64,000 bases of DNA from Ravibacter sp964559125 (GTDB taxonomy: Bacteria; Bacteroidota; Bacteroidia; Cytophagales; Spirosomataceae), in the NCBI GenBank assembly GCA_964559125.1, contig CAZLGW010000002.1:124001-188000 (forward strand), written 5' to 3'. This document shows, piece after piece, positions 44,501-52,725 of this stretch (positions within the stretch are counted from its first letter, which is position 1; every line of letters starts with the position of its first letter). The translations under genes and the position numbers were made by a program. The notes beneath the pieces were generated by a model that saw nothing but the letters and a program-made list of their open reading frames with translations, made no database searches and had not been told where the DNA came from.

Positions 44501-44782
44501 GCTATGGAAGATGAAAAGCTTGGCGGTGATACTGAGGCCATTCTCAGGTACTTTTTCAAAAGCCTGGCCAGCCGGGAACCTTCCCCGCAAGAGGTAAAAA
44601 TTCTTTCGGAGCTTTACAATAAAGAGGAAGAAGAGTTCAGGAGCAAACCTTCAAAGGCAAAACAGCTGTTATCGGTCGGCGAAGCCCCGTGGAATACGAA
44701 GCTCCAACCTGATCGCCTGGCTGCCTATACCGTGGTAGCAGGTACGGTTATGAATTTTGATGAAGTGCTTATTAAGCGCTAG
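41516..44782 (+). CDS. PSD1-type lipoprotein: cytochrome c-like (PSCyt1), DUF1549, LamG, DUF1553
   Basis: 1088 residues from ATG at 41516, chosen because it gives a lipoprotein signal ending LAPGC. A haem-binding CFACHGPDQ motif (CxxCH, residues about 59-63) opens a planctomycete-type cytochrome c domain. DUF1549 follows (EIDRFVLSGLEKADLKPAPEA to CARCHDHKYDPVSQ, with a second CxxCH), then a LamG/concanavalin-like insert (FTVSIWLKLHDEG, VHLAVSYDGL) and DUF1553 (LARWLLHPDHPLFIRVTVNR to the end). These proteins are abundant in Planctomycetes and some Bacteroidota and are linked to polysaccharide use. The usual DUF1501 partner gene is absent: the next gene is uridine kinase, seven bases on. Confidence 0.92.
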   Translation: MLKLVSGIRSFYVVCAVIFLAPGCRRSADLPSEISGVMAVVPGKVDYTLHVKPILSDRCFACHGPDQNKRQGGLRLDEEESALAKNEESGLRAIVPGNTYKSELVNRILSTDPEKVMPTPESHLELTPEEKAVLIRWIEQGAEYKPHWAFVKVTEPAVPEVKNTGWAANEIDRFVLSGLEKADLKPAPEAEKHTLLRRVYLDLTGLAPTPGEIDAFVNDKSPDAYEKVVDKLLASSHYGEHRAVPWLDLARYADTHGYQDDGPRTMWPYRDWVIRSFNENMPFDRFVTWQLAGDLLPNPSRDMMLATAFNRNHQQSQEGGIVPEEYRNEYVSDRVNTFGAVFLGLTTECARCHDHKYDPVSQKDYFSLYAFFNNNNENGQIPYNGEASPTIVVPTPEAEKRLRELTQVKLSAQKKRNERKNASKADFEKWLKALPQQKDSLVSFSEGLAGYYKFDDMAPRKLVNSAVLKDTARIEGDDSLSVAAIKEGKFGKSRYIFGENAIRFPKPVGWYERHEPFTVSIWLKLHDEGTVGSLIHKSNGVFNGYRGWNVFREQDGTFRFTLSNVWPENAIELVSKEKVPMGEWVHLAVSYDGLSRARGAKMYLNGRPMPVVVMNDNLNQSLLFGKKQSSWGISDMLIGRLSDQYTKDFEVDELRIYSRSLNALEVKGLFTGKNETEVVQADKKDGQALEWLHQYFLDNYDTGYRAALKEFRAAIEEETNILDNQLDVMVMKERKYSRKTYLLKRGVYDAPDYEVGADTPGQFFKIPAEYPKNRLGLARWLLHPDHPLFIRVTVNRFWQEIFGRGLVKTTEDFGNQGELPTHPELLDWLSARFRKSGWNVKELHKLMVMSATYRQSSVVSPEAGRADPDNRLYSRSQAVRVSAEQVRDNALISGGLLVRAVGGPGVYPYQPDGIWEALATRNAVKYVRSTGDSLYRRSMYTYWKRSAPPPMMLNFDAAERHFCSVKRQKTSTPLQALVTLNDPQFVEASRALAQRAMEDEKLGGDTEAILRYFFKSLASREPSPQEVKILSELYNKEEEEFRSKPSKAKQLLSVGEAPWNTKLQPDRLAAYTVVAGTVMNFDEVLIKR

Positions 44783-44789
44783 GCTATAG

Positions 44790-45428
44790 ATGATGAGTGG
44801 AAATAAGCCCTTTGTAGTTGGGATCACTGGTGGAAGCGCCTCCGGTAAAACCTTCCTGATGAACAAGCTCATAGAGGAATTGCCCGAGGAGGGAGTTTGC
44901 AGGATCTCGCAGGACGACTACTACCGGCCGAAACCCGAAATACCCAAAGACAACAACGGGATTGAAAACTTCGACCTTCCCGAAACGATCGATCATACCC
45001 GTTTCGCAGCGCATATCGCGGCATTGAAACGTGGTGAACCGGTAGAGCTGCAGGAGTACACCTTCAATAATCCCGGAGCGGTTCCGAAAATGGTTAGGCT
45101 GCTGCCCAGACCTGTCATAGTGGTCGAGGGCTTATTTATCTACTACTATCCCGACGTGGCGCAGCAGATAGATCTGAAGATATTTGTGGATGCAAAGGAG
45201 CATGTCAAAATAAAGAGAAGGATCAAACGCGATAACGACGAGCGCGGGTATGACCTGGCAGATGTGCTCTACCGCTGGGAATATCACGTTGCGCCGACCT
45301 ATGAGGCCTTTATCAAACCCCTGCGTTCCGCCGCCGATATCGTAGTCAACAACGATACGAATTTTAATGTGGCGCTTGATGTGATCCTTACCTACCTGAG
45401 AGGCAAGATTGCGTCTGAAGGAGCGTGA
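44790..45428 (+). CDS. udk: uridine kinase
   Basis: 212 residues of the PRK/uridine-kinase family. P-loop GITGGSASGKT (about 10-20), the substrate region ISQDDYYRPKPE, NFDLPETIDHTRF, and the lid segment RIKRDNDERGYD. It phosphorylates uridine and cytidine in pyrimidine salvage. The gene starts with two ATG codons, seven bases after the PSD1-type gene stop, and converges with the TPR gene. Confidence 0.94.
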   Translation: MMSGNKPFVVGITGGSASGKTFLMNKLIEELPEEGVCRISQDDYYRPKPEIPKDNNGIENFDLPETIDHTRFAAHIAALKRGEPVELQEYTFNNPGAVPKMVRLLPRPVIVVEGLFIYYYPDVAQQIDLKIFVDAKEHVKIKRRIKRDNDERGYDLADVLYRWEYHVAPTYEAFIKPLRSAADIVVNNDTNFNVALDVILTYLRGKIASEGA

Positions 45429-45441
45429 CAGGAGAAACCCC

Positions 45442-46845
45442 TTACTTCGTTTTGTACTGCTCTATGATCCTGAAGAGCGCCTTCTGCTTTTCCAGGTCCG
45501 GGAAGAATTCATAGAGCTGGATATGGGCGTCATAATCGAGTGTAAGCGCTATCTCCAGGTGGAGCAGGGCTTCGCGGTATTCCCCGGTCTGGATAAGGTA
45601 GGCGGCAGCCCGGTAATAGAGATCGGCTTCGTCGGGCATGTCGTCGATAGCGGCCTGGATAAGCTCCAGCGCCCTGCCGTGGTTTCCCTGCTCGAAATGC
45701 GCATATGACCATTTAAGCCATACATCTGGATTGGAAGGCTCTATTTCGACCGATTTCTCAAAGGCCTCCAGGGAAGAGGCCATATTGCCCAGCTTGAATT
45801 CCATTTCGGCGAGGGCAAGCCAGTAGTCGGGGTTAAGCTCCGAAACTTTTATGGCTTTCCTGATAAAGCCCACGGCTTCAAACCATCTTTCCAGTTCGCC
45901 CATGCAGATCCCGAGGCCGAACCAGCCGTCATCCCACTGCTCATCGAGCTTCACGGCTTTCTGGTAATATTCAATGGCTTTGTCAAGCTTCCCGAGCTTC
46001 TCATAGCAGGTGCCTATGCAGCAGTAGGTTTCGGGCTGCGGGCCTTCTTCCGCAATTACTTTCATATAATTGGGGATGGCCAGCTCAAAATCCTGCATGT
46101 TCATATAGGAATTGCCCAGGTTGAAGTAGGCGGACGCGAAGTCTTCCTTGATCAGCGTGGCATACTCATAGGCATTTACGGCATCTTCATACCGTTCCAG
46201 CTTGCTGAAGGCAATCCCCAGGTTGTACCAGGCAAGATATGAAAACGGGTCGCGGTTGACCAGTTCCTGGTAATAGTCGAGGTGGGTTTCCAGCTTTCCC
46301 ACAATATCGAGGCAGTGGGCCAGTTCGTAAAGGGCAGGCTCGTTATTGAGATTGAGGGCAATAGAACGTTTGTAATAGGCGATTGCTTCCTCGTACTTTT
46401 CCCAGTTCTGGTAGGCCTGCCCGATCTGGTAGTAGATTTCATCCCTGTCGATCGGGCTGTGAAGCAGGTCTTTGAAAAGAGAGATTGCCGACTCGTATTC
46501 CCCCATCAGGTTATAAACAGACGCCTGGGTGAACAGCGTATCCGGATCGCCGGGATGGAACAGCGAGGCGCGCTCCAGTACCTCCAGCGCGGCGTCATAA
46601 TCACTCCGCTCAGCAAGCAGATTCGCTTTTCCCAGCATCAGTTCGAGAGAATAGGGGTATTCTTCCAAACCTATATTGCATACTTTCAGCGCCCTGACAA
46701 GATCCTCTTTTTCAAGGTAAAGCTCCAGCGCTTTTTCATATATATCAAGCTCGAAAAAAGACTTTTCGTCGGTCTGCATCATCCGCTCAAAACGGCGAAA
46801 AGTTTCTTTTAAAAAATCTTTACGTTCGTCAAATTCCTGACTCAT
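45442..46845 (-). CDS. cytoplasmic tetratricopeptide-repeat protein
   Basis: 467 residues, almost entirely TPR units, about eleven or twelve in tandem. Typical units are AWYNLGIAFSKLERYEDAVNAYEYA in register with AYFNLGNSYMNMQDFELAI and TYCCIGTCYEKLGKLDKAIEYYQKAVKL. There is no signal peptide; the start MSQEFDERKDFLKETFRRFER is charged. It is a scaffold of unknown partner. The protein is well conserved in this phylum as far as I recall, but has no assigned role. Confidence 0.9.
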   Translation of the reverse strand: MSQEFDERKDFLKETFRRFERMMQTDEKSFFELDIYEKALELYLEKEDLVRALKVCNIGLEEYPYSLELMLGKANLLAERSDYDAALEVLERASLFHPGDPDTLFTQASVYNLMGEYESAISLFKDLLHSPIDRDEIYYQIGQAYQNWEKYEEAIAYYKRSIALNLNNEPALYELAHCLDIVGKLETHLDYYQELVNRDPFSYLAWYNLGIAFSKLERYEDAVNAYEYATLIKEDFASAYFNLGNSYMNMQDFELAIPNYMKVIAEEGPQPETYCCIGTCYEKLGKLDKAIEYYQKAVKLDEQWDDGWFGLGICMGELERWFEAVGFIRKAIKVSELNPDYWLALAEMEFKLGNMASSLEAFEKSVEIEPSNPDVWLKWSYAHFEQGNHGRALELIQAAIDDMPDEADLYYRAAAYLIQTGEYREALLHLEIALTLDYDAHIQLYEFFPDLEKQKALFRIIEQYKTK

Positions 46846-46922
46846 CGGGTAAAAGATTTACAGGTTATGCCCTTTGTATTGTTGTCTCCGACCTTAGAAA
46901 GTTAGGTGGTTTTGAAATAAAA

Positions 46923-47921
46923 TCAAACAGCCCCCTTTAAACTTTTGGCGATCCGGCCCAGGGTATCTTCCAGGCTGCGATAGACGATTCCGGTTACGGA
47001 CGACAGCTTTTGTCCGTTAAACCTGTAATGATGCTGGGCTGCGCGTGCCGTTTCCTTTGTCAGTAGCGGGGCGCTGCCGGTTATGAAAGTCCTCAAAGCC
47101 TCGAAACGCCACACCAGCTCCGCCAGCACAGGGCTTACCTTCCTGCGGGGCGCCTTCTTTCCCATTGCCGCCGCAGTTTCGGAGAAAAATTTCTGATAAG
47201 GAATAGTCCCGCCGTTCACGATAAACCTTTCGCCGGATATATCCGAAAGAAGAAGCCTGCAGGCGGCCTCGCTCACATCGGCCACATCCACGTAGTTGAG
47301 CAACCCGTCGGTATAAAAAGGCTTCTCATCATAAACATATTTAAAGAGCCGGGTACTGCTTTTATGCCAGTCTCCTTCTCCCAGGATCACCGACGGGTTG
47401 AGGATGACCGCATTCAGGCCTTCCGCTATTCCCCGCCACACCTCCAGTTCGGCGTGGTATTTGGTAATGGCATAGTTGGAGTTTGACGAGCTGTCGGTCC
47501 AGCGCTGCCCTTCGTTTATTTCAACCGGTGCGAGGGAACCTTTTTTACGCACTTCCGGCCGTCCGAGAGCGGCCACGCTGCTGATATGACAGAGCTTTTT
47601 TATCCCGCTGTACAGGCATGCATTGACCACGTTGGCGGTCCCCTCCACGTTGACTTTATGCATCAGCTTCTTTTGCCGGGGGATAAATGAAACCATCGCA
47701 GCGGTATGGACCACCATGTCGATCGTGGAAAAAGCTTTTTCCAGCCCTATGATGTCCATAATATCGCCTTCGACCCACGTCAGCTCCCGGCCTGCACCTT
47801 CAAGGAGCTGCCTGTCGGAAGATGCCCTGCAGAGCGCCGATACCGAATGACCCTGTAAAAGAAGCTGTTTTGTAATCTTACTGCCCAGAAGCCCGGTTGC
47901 ACCCGTTACCAGAATTTTCAA
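46923..47921 (-). CDS. NAD-dependent epimerase/dehydratase family (extended SDR)
   Basis: 332 residues. Rossmann motif VTGATGLLGSKI at the start, NAD-binding DIIGLEKAF, and the active-site YAITK (YxxxK) with the preceding SSS region (HISSVAALG). The C-terminal part resembles dihydroflavonol-4-reductase-like SDRs. Substrate unknown; could be a nucleotide sugar or a lipid-type ketone. It lies downstream of lptD on the same strand with a 73-base gap. Confidence 0.88.
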   Translation of the reverse strand: MKILVTGATGLLGSKITKQLLLQGHSVSALCRASSDRQLLEGAGRELTWVEGDIMDIIGLEKAFSTIDMVVHTAAMVSFIPRQKKLMHKVNVEGTANVVNACLYSGIKKLCHISSVAALGRPEVRKKGSLAPVEINEGQRWTDSSSNSNYAITKYHAELEVWRGIAEGLNAVILNPSVILGEGDWHKSSTRLFKYVYDEKPFYTDGLLNYVDVADVSEAACRLLLSDISGERFIVNGGTIPYQKFFSETAAAMGKKAPRRKVSPVLAELVWRFEALRTFITGSAPLLTKETARAAQHHYRFNGQKLSSVTGIVYRSLEDTLGRIAKSLKGAV

Positions 47922-47994
47922 GCCGTTGATCTTTTAATTTTTTCCGGAACCTTATCCGTGGGCAAAGTTAAGGAATTTCTCAGCAATGATTTTT

Positions 47995-50799
47995 CTACTG
48001 ATAAAACCCTCCCGTATCGTAGAACGAGCGTCTCCTGGTAAGTTTGAGATCCTGGAGGATAGAAGATTTTACTTTCAGCGTAAAGTTGTAATTGCTGGCC
48101 CTTACCGTGCTTCCGGCATACGGAGTCCAGCTCAGGCTCATATCCCAGCAATGGAGATCGCGGTAAATGGATACCTGCGTGATGGTCGGGCTCAGTGCAG
48201 CGAAGTCGAACCCCGAGGATACGCTGATCTTCCATTTCGGTGTAAGGCTGAGGTCTCCGTTGAAGTTCAGCGCCTGGATGGTCCTGGAAGCGTCGAGGCC
48301 GGTTTTGTTCCAGCCGAAGTTGTAGTTGATGTTAATGTTCCATGGGATATTGAAATCCACGTACAGATCCGGGTTCTGGTCTATGAATTCGAGCTGTTCT
48401 TCCGATGCGCCGGTAGCCTGCCTGTTCTGAGCGGTATTGGTCTTGCGCGAAGCCGGGTTGAAGCTGGTGCCCATCGTGATGTTCATGCTCTGGAGCCGCG
48501 CGATCCCCTGTCCGTTTGCAACCGCAAATTTATTCACCCTTACACCTGTTTTCGAACCAGCGAAAGGTTCATAGATATACGGGTCAAAATTCATATTGAA
48601 GTTCATATTCAAGCTCTTGCCAAGGCGTGTGTTGGCATTCAGGGTGATATTGGAGAGGTTGAGAGAGTCGGCCAGGAGGTTGTAGTTGCCCCCTATGCTC
48701 AGGTTGTCGAGCAGTGAAATTTTCTCGAACTGGCTGGCGGCGGTGTCATTTTTGCTGCGGACTTTCATCTCGAGCTGGTTATTCAGCCCGAAATTGACCA
48801 TCCCGGAAGCCTTACCGTTGCCGCCGGTCACCAGGTTTTTGTAACGGGAATAGGTTCTTTTGTCGCCTTCTTCATTGATTTGTACTTCCTGGTAGAAATT
48901 GGAATTCCTGGAAAAATCAGGGGTGTAGCTGAAGGAGGCATTGGGGATCACCGTATGCCTGATGGCCTCCAGCCTGCCTTTTCTCACATGAAATAAACCA
49001 TAGAAACGGGTATTCATCCCGGCCCCGAATGCGTAGGAATATTGAGTGAAGATGGCCTTCGTCGTGTCTATCTGGACCTGGTTGTTGCCCTTATAAGTGT
49101 AGGAATACGACCGGTTGAACAATTCTCCCTGGAATGACACACTCGGGGTTACGTTGATATGCTTCATCAATTTCATATTGGGCAGGGAAATAGGGATGGA
49201 GTAGCGTCCCTGGAAAGCCCCGTTTTCCAATATAATGGGGATATTGCCGCCTATCGGAAGCACCTTCTGCTCAAGCCTGCTGGTATCGATGGGGTTATAG
49301 ACTCTAAACCTGAGCGAAGCATAAGAGGTGTCGATAGCTTCGAGGGTATTGCTTACCCCGTAGTTGCCGTTGAAATCCATACCCAGGCGAAAACTCTCGT
49401 ACCACCTGCCCCTGGCCTGCCCGCCGATGGTGAAGGGGGAAAACTGGTTAATACCGAAGTTGAACTCGGAATTTACTTTGGTCGTACCGTTTTTCCTGAC
49501 CTGGGTGGTGGGGTCAATATCCCCGAAATTCTGGTTGACGCGCAGGCTGGCGCCGGCGCGGGCAAAAGAACCGAAGGTTTTGTTATACTGTACCGAAGAG
49601 CTTGCCGTATTGGAAATGTAGGTATTGATATCGGCTGCATTCAGGCTGTTGTAGCTGTCGCTTCCTATATTCACGTTGGCCGAGAAGGTGGAGCTGCCCC
49701 TGGGCTTGGGCGTGTGCGACCAGGTAAGTTTGAAATCATTCCTGATATCGCTTCTCAGGATTTTCTTGACTTCGTCTCCCGACCGGTTCCGGTTGAAGGC
49801 CAGCCTGACGTTACCGTTGTATTTATAGCGGCTGGTGTAGGTAGAGTTGATCCCTATCCCCCAACTGCCGCTGGTATAGATCTGCCCCGTGACGGAGGCA
49901 TTCACGTATTCGTTAATCGCAAAATAATACCCGCCTTCCCGCAGGTAGAACCCCCTCATCGCATCTTCGCCGTAAGAGGGGAAAAGAATGCCCGAAGTAC
50001 CGGCTTCCTTATTTTTGGGCAGGGGAAAAAAGCCGAAAGGCAGCCCGAGAGGCAGCGGAACGTCGGCAATGACGAGGTTAAAAAGACCGGAGACCACCTG
50101 CTTTTTTTCGACCAGCTTTATCTTGGGAGCATTGATATAAAAATGAGGGTGCTCCATATTACACGTGGTGTAAATGGCTTTGGCCAGGTAGAAGTTGTTC
50201 AGGCTGTCTTTTTTTACTCTTTCTCCGCGGATATTGCCGTCGCCTTCCTGGGTAATGATGCCCTTGATGATCCCCTTTTTGGTCTTGAAATTGTAGCGTA
50301 TCTCTTTGGTGTTGTAGGTGTTGGGCCCTTCCTGGAAGATCGGTTCTCCCACCATTTTTTTGCTGGCCGTGTCTTCACGGCCTATCGCATAAACCTCATT
50401 AAGTATCCAGTTTAACCTGATGTAGTCGGCTTTCAGGTTGATATCGCCATAGGTGACCGAAGCATTCCCGTAGAGATGGACTTCTTTTTTGGCCGCTTCC
50501 ATAATGGTAGAATCTTCGGCCGTGTATACTACTGTAGTGGAGAGATCGCCTATTGTGGTGTCGACCCGGGCCGAATCTTTCGGCAATACCTGTATATTCC
50601 CCGAACGAGTCGAATCGGCCGTATCGGAGTTGAGCGGCCGGCCAGGGGTTGTGATCAGGCTGGAATCGACGGGAGCTGCAGCTTCTCTTCTCTGTTCTCT
50701 TCCGGATCTGGTATTTCTCTGCGAAAGAGCGTCAACGGAAAGCAATAGAAGTATGCACCCGGTCCATATAATAAAGAGGTTTTTTTTCAGTTCTAACAA
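47995..50799 (-). CDS. lptD: LPS-assembly outer-membrane protein LptD, Bacteroidota type
   Basis: 934 residues. An N-terminal hydrophobic signal (FIIWTGCILLLLSVDALSQ) is followed by a low-complexity stretch, then an OstA/LptA-like jelly-roll (ITVYTAEDSTIMEA in part, GNASVTYGDINLKADYIRLN) and a long C-terminal barrel with many strands such as NVNIGSDSYNSL and INYNFGWNKTG. It inserts lipopolysaccharide into the outer leaflet. The only start that keeps the signal is a TTG at 50799; no ATG is available nearby. The divergent amidase-MlaD operon suggests an envelope-biogenesis block. Confidence 0.9.
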   Translation of the reverse strand: MLELKKNLFIIWTGCILLLLSVDALSQRNTRSGREQRREAAAPVDSSLITTPGRPLNSDTADSTRSGNIQVLPKDSARVDTTIGDLSTTVVYTAEDSTIMEAAKKEVHLYGNASVTYGDINLKADYIRLNWILNEVYAIGREDTASKKMVGEPIFQEGPNTYNTKEIRYNFKTKKGIIKGIITQEGDGNIRGERVKKDSLNNFYLAKAIYTTCNMEHPHFYINAPKIKLVEKKQVVSGLFNLVIADVPLPLGLPFGFFPLPKNKEAGTSGILFPSYGEDAMRGFYLREGGYYFAINEYVNASVTGQIYTSGSWGIGINSTYTSRYKYNGNVRLAFNRNRSGDEVKKILRSDIRNDFKLTWSHTPKPRGSSTFSANVNIGSDSYNSLNAADINTYISNTASSSVQYNKTFGSFARAGASLRVNQNFGDIDPTTQVRKNGTTKVNSEFNFGINQFSPFTIGGQARGRWYESFRLGMDFNGNYGVSNTLEAIDTSYASLRFRVYNPIDTSRLEQKVLPIGGNIPIILENGAFQGRYSIPISLPNMKLMKHINVTPSVSFQGELFNRSYSYTYKGNNQVQIDTTKAIFTQYSYAFGAGMNTRFYGLFHVRKGRLEAIRHTVIPNASFSYTPDFSRNSNFYQEVQINEEGDKRTYSRYKNLVTGGNGKASGMVNFGLNNQLEMKVRSKNDTAASQFEKISLLDNLSIGGNYNLLADSLNLSNITLNANTRLGKSLNMNFNMNFDPYIYEPFAGSKTGVRVNKFAVANGQGIARLQSMNITMGTSFNPASRKTNTAQNRQATGASEEQLEFIDQNPDLYVDFNIPWNININYNFGWNKTGLDASRTIQALNFNGDLSLTPKWKISVSSGFDFAALSPTITQVSIYRDLHCWDMSLSWTPYAGSTVRASNYNFTLKVKSSILQDLKLTRRRSFYDTGGFYQ

Positions 50800-50805
50800 A
50801 TAACT

Positions 50806-50835
50806 TATTTTTGTAAAATATTGTGATCAAAATTA
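50806..50835. promoter_or_regulatory. divergent -7 elements for lptD and the amidase gene
   Basis: TATTTTTG at 50806-50813 on the plus strand and TAATTTTG at 50835-50828 on the minus strand both fit TAnnTTTG, pointing to the amidase and to lptD. Upstream TTG boxes at good spacing were not found. Confidence 0.35.
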
Positions 50836-50876
50836 GCGTACAAAAATCAATGAAGTAGCGTGCTCCACACAAAATA

Positions 50877-51677
50877 ATGTTAAAAGTTATTAAATCTCTC
50901 GTAATAGTCCTTTTGTTATCTGTGATAGCCGGGCCGGGTTTCGGAATTGCCTCCCCGGGATATACAACAGATGGTTATAAAGTCAAAACGGTTGTAATCG
51001 ACGCAGGTCATGGCGGGCACGACCCGGGAACTGTAGGGCGGGTAGCCAAGGAAAAAAATGTAGTATTGAAGCTCGCCCTGGAGCTGGGTAAGCGGATCAA
51101 AGAGAAGTATCCCGACGTAAAAGTGCTTTATACCAGGTCGACAGATAAGTTTGTAGATCTTTCCGACCGTTCGGCTTTTGCCAACAGGAATAATGCCGAC
51201 CTGTTTATCTCGCTGCACTGCAATGCCAGTCCCCGCTCAAAGACGGTGAAAGGCACGGAGACCTTTGTGATGGGGCTTCATAAAACAGACGGGAACCTGG
51301 AGGTAGCCAAGCGGGAAAACTCGGTTATCTTAAAAGAGACGAATTACCAGCAGAAATACAAAGGATTTGATCCCAATTCGCCGCTGGCCTATATCATGCT
51401 GGCCAACTATCAGAGTGCGTTCCTTACGAACAGCCTTCGTTTTGCCCAGTTGGTAGAGAATAATTTTGCAAAGCACAGAACAAGCCGGGGAGTGAAACAA
51501 GCCGGTTTTCTCGTTTTATGGCGTACGACAATGCCCAGCGTGCTGGTAGAGATAGGTTTCCTGAGCTCTCCGGAAGAGGAGCAATACCTGATTTCAGAGA
51601 AGGGGAATGCTGAAAATGCAGAGCGGATCCTGAAAGCGTTCGGCGATTATAAAAAAGCGGTGGAGATAGGGGAGTAA
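50877..51677 (+). CDS. exported N-acetylmuramoyl-L-alanine amidase (Amidase_3)
   Basis: 266 residues with a signal peptide (about 1-26). The zinc amidase motifs are VVIDAGHGGHDPGTVG (first His), a Glu/His region in LFISLHCNAS, and VLVEIGFLSSPEE with the catalytic Glu (about residue 224). It cleaves the bond between MurNAc and L-alanine during cell separation. There is no AMIN or SPOR domain, so targeting may be by a partner. It is divergent from lptD and followed by an MlaD gene. Confidence 0.94.
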   Translation: MLKVIKSLVIVLLLSVIAGPGFGIASPGYTTDGYKVKTVVIDAGHGGHDPGTVGRVAKEKNVVLKLALELGKRIKEKYPDVKVLYTRSTDKFVDLSDRSAFANRNNADLFISLHCNASPRSKTVKGTETFVMGLHKTDGNLEVAKRENSVILKETNYQQKYKGFDPNSPLAYIMLANYQSAFLTNSLRFAQLVENNFAKHRTSRGVKQAGFLVLWRTTMPSVLVEIGFLSSPEEEQYLISEKGNAENAERILKAFGDYKKAVEIGE

Positions 51678-51729
51678 TTTTACAGGAGACGATAACAATA
51701 GTATAAGATATTCATTTTAAAAACAGACG

Positions 51730-52725
51730 ATGTCTAAAGAAGCAAAGGTCGGTTTGCTGGCGGCAATTTCGCTGGTGGTGTTGTATTTCGGGTTCCATTT
51801 TCTGAAAGGTTCCGATGTCTTTTCCCGTTCAAATACCTATTTCGTTGAATATGACAATGTAGACGGCCTGACGGCATCCAATCCGGTTCTCGTTAACGGC
51901 TACCCGGTAGGGAGGGTTATCCAGATAGACCTGGTTCCCGAAAAGAATAACCTCCTTAGAGTTTCGCTCGACGTGAGGAAAAATATCGGGCTGCCGGAAG
52001 GTACGAAGGCGGTCCTGGTAGACGGCGGCCTGTTGGGAGGGAAAGAGATCCGGCTGGCAATGGGCAATTCCGACAAGATGCTGCCCGACAAGTCGGAGCT
52101 GATTTCCGAAAAGGAGTTGGGCATCATGGCATTGCTTCAGAAACAGGCTACGCCGGTGCTGTCGCATGCCGATTCGCTGATGATCAACCTGGCGGTTGTG
52201 TCGGAAGGATTTAAGGAAACCGGGGAAAGCCTTAACAGGGTACTGGCTAATTTCGACAAAACAGGAAGCTCGCTGAACCTGATCCTGGCTGAAAACAGGA
52301 CAAGGATAGCGGGTCTTATGAATAACATGAATAAGCTATCGGAGTCGCTTGTCGAGACCGAAAAGAGCATTAAACCCCTGCTTGCCAACGCCAATACACT
52401 GATAGACTCGTTGAATGCGCTTTCTCTCGGGAGCACGATCGCAAAGGCACACCAGGCGCTGGATGAGATGCAGAAGCTGTTGAGCGGGATCAAGGCGGGA
52501 GACGGAACTGCCGGGAAGCTGCTGACCGACGACGCTTTGTATAACAACCTGAATTATACGATGATCAGCCTCAACCAACTGCTGGCCAATTTCAGGGAGC
52601 ATCCCAAACGGTATATCAACGTATCGGTATTCGGGAAAAAAGACAGAGGCCCGGCAGTATCGCCTGTGGATACCCTGTTGAGGTTCAAAGAGCCGGCAGA
52701 TTCTTCAGGCCAGGATAAAAACTAG
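51730..52725 (+). CDS. MlaD/MCE-family protein
   Basis: 331 residues with a membrane anchor (about 7-23) and one MCE domain: VEYDNVDGLTASNPVLVNGYPVG in pieces DNVDGLTASNPV and GYPVGRVIQIDL, ending near LGIMALLQ. The rest is a helical tail, likely a coiled coil (LNLILAENRTRIAGLMNNM). MCE proteins carry phospholipids between membranes as part of Mla-like ABC systems; the permease and ATPase are not in this window. The amidase-MlaD order is common in Bacteroidota. The stop overlaps the convergent Ppx gene by four bases. Confidence 0.9.
   Translation: MSKEAKVGLLAAISLVVLYFGFHFLKGSDVFSRSNTYFVEYDNVDGLTASNPVLVNGYPVGRVIQIDLVPEKNNLLRVSLDVRKNIGLPEGTKAVLVDGGLLGGKEIRLAMGNSDKMLPDKSELISEKELGIMALLQKQATPVLSHADSLMINLAVVSEGFKETGESLNRVLANFDKTGSSLNLILAENRTRIAGLMNNMNKLSESLVETEKSIKPLLANANTLIDSLNALSLGSTIAKAHQALDEMQKLLSGIKAGDGTAGKLLTDDALYNNLNYTMISLNQLLANFREHPKRYINVSVFGKKDRGPAVSPVDTLLRFKEPADSSGQDKN

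Noticed and set aside
49159..50415. A 418-codon open frame antisense to lptD
   Set aside because: It mirrors the codon pattern of lptD, has no recognisable domain or signal, and the lptD reading is well supported by family motifs.
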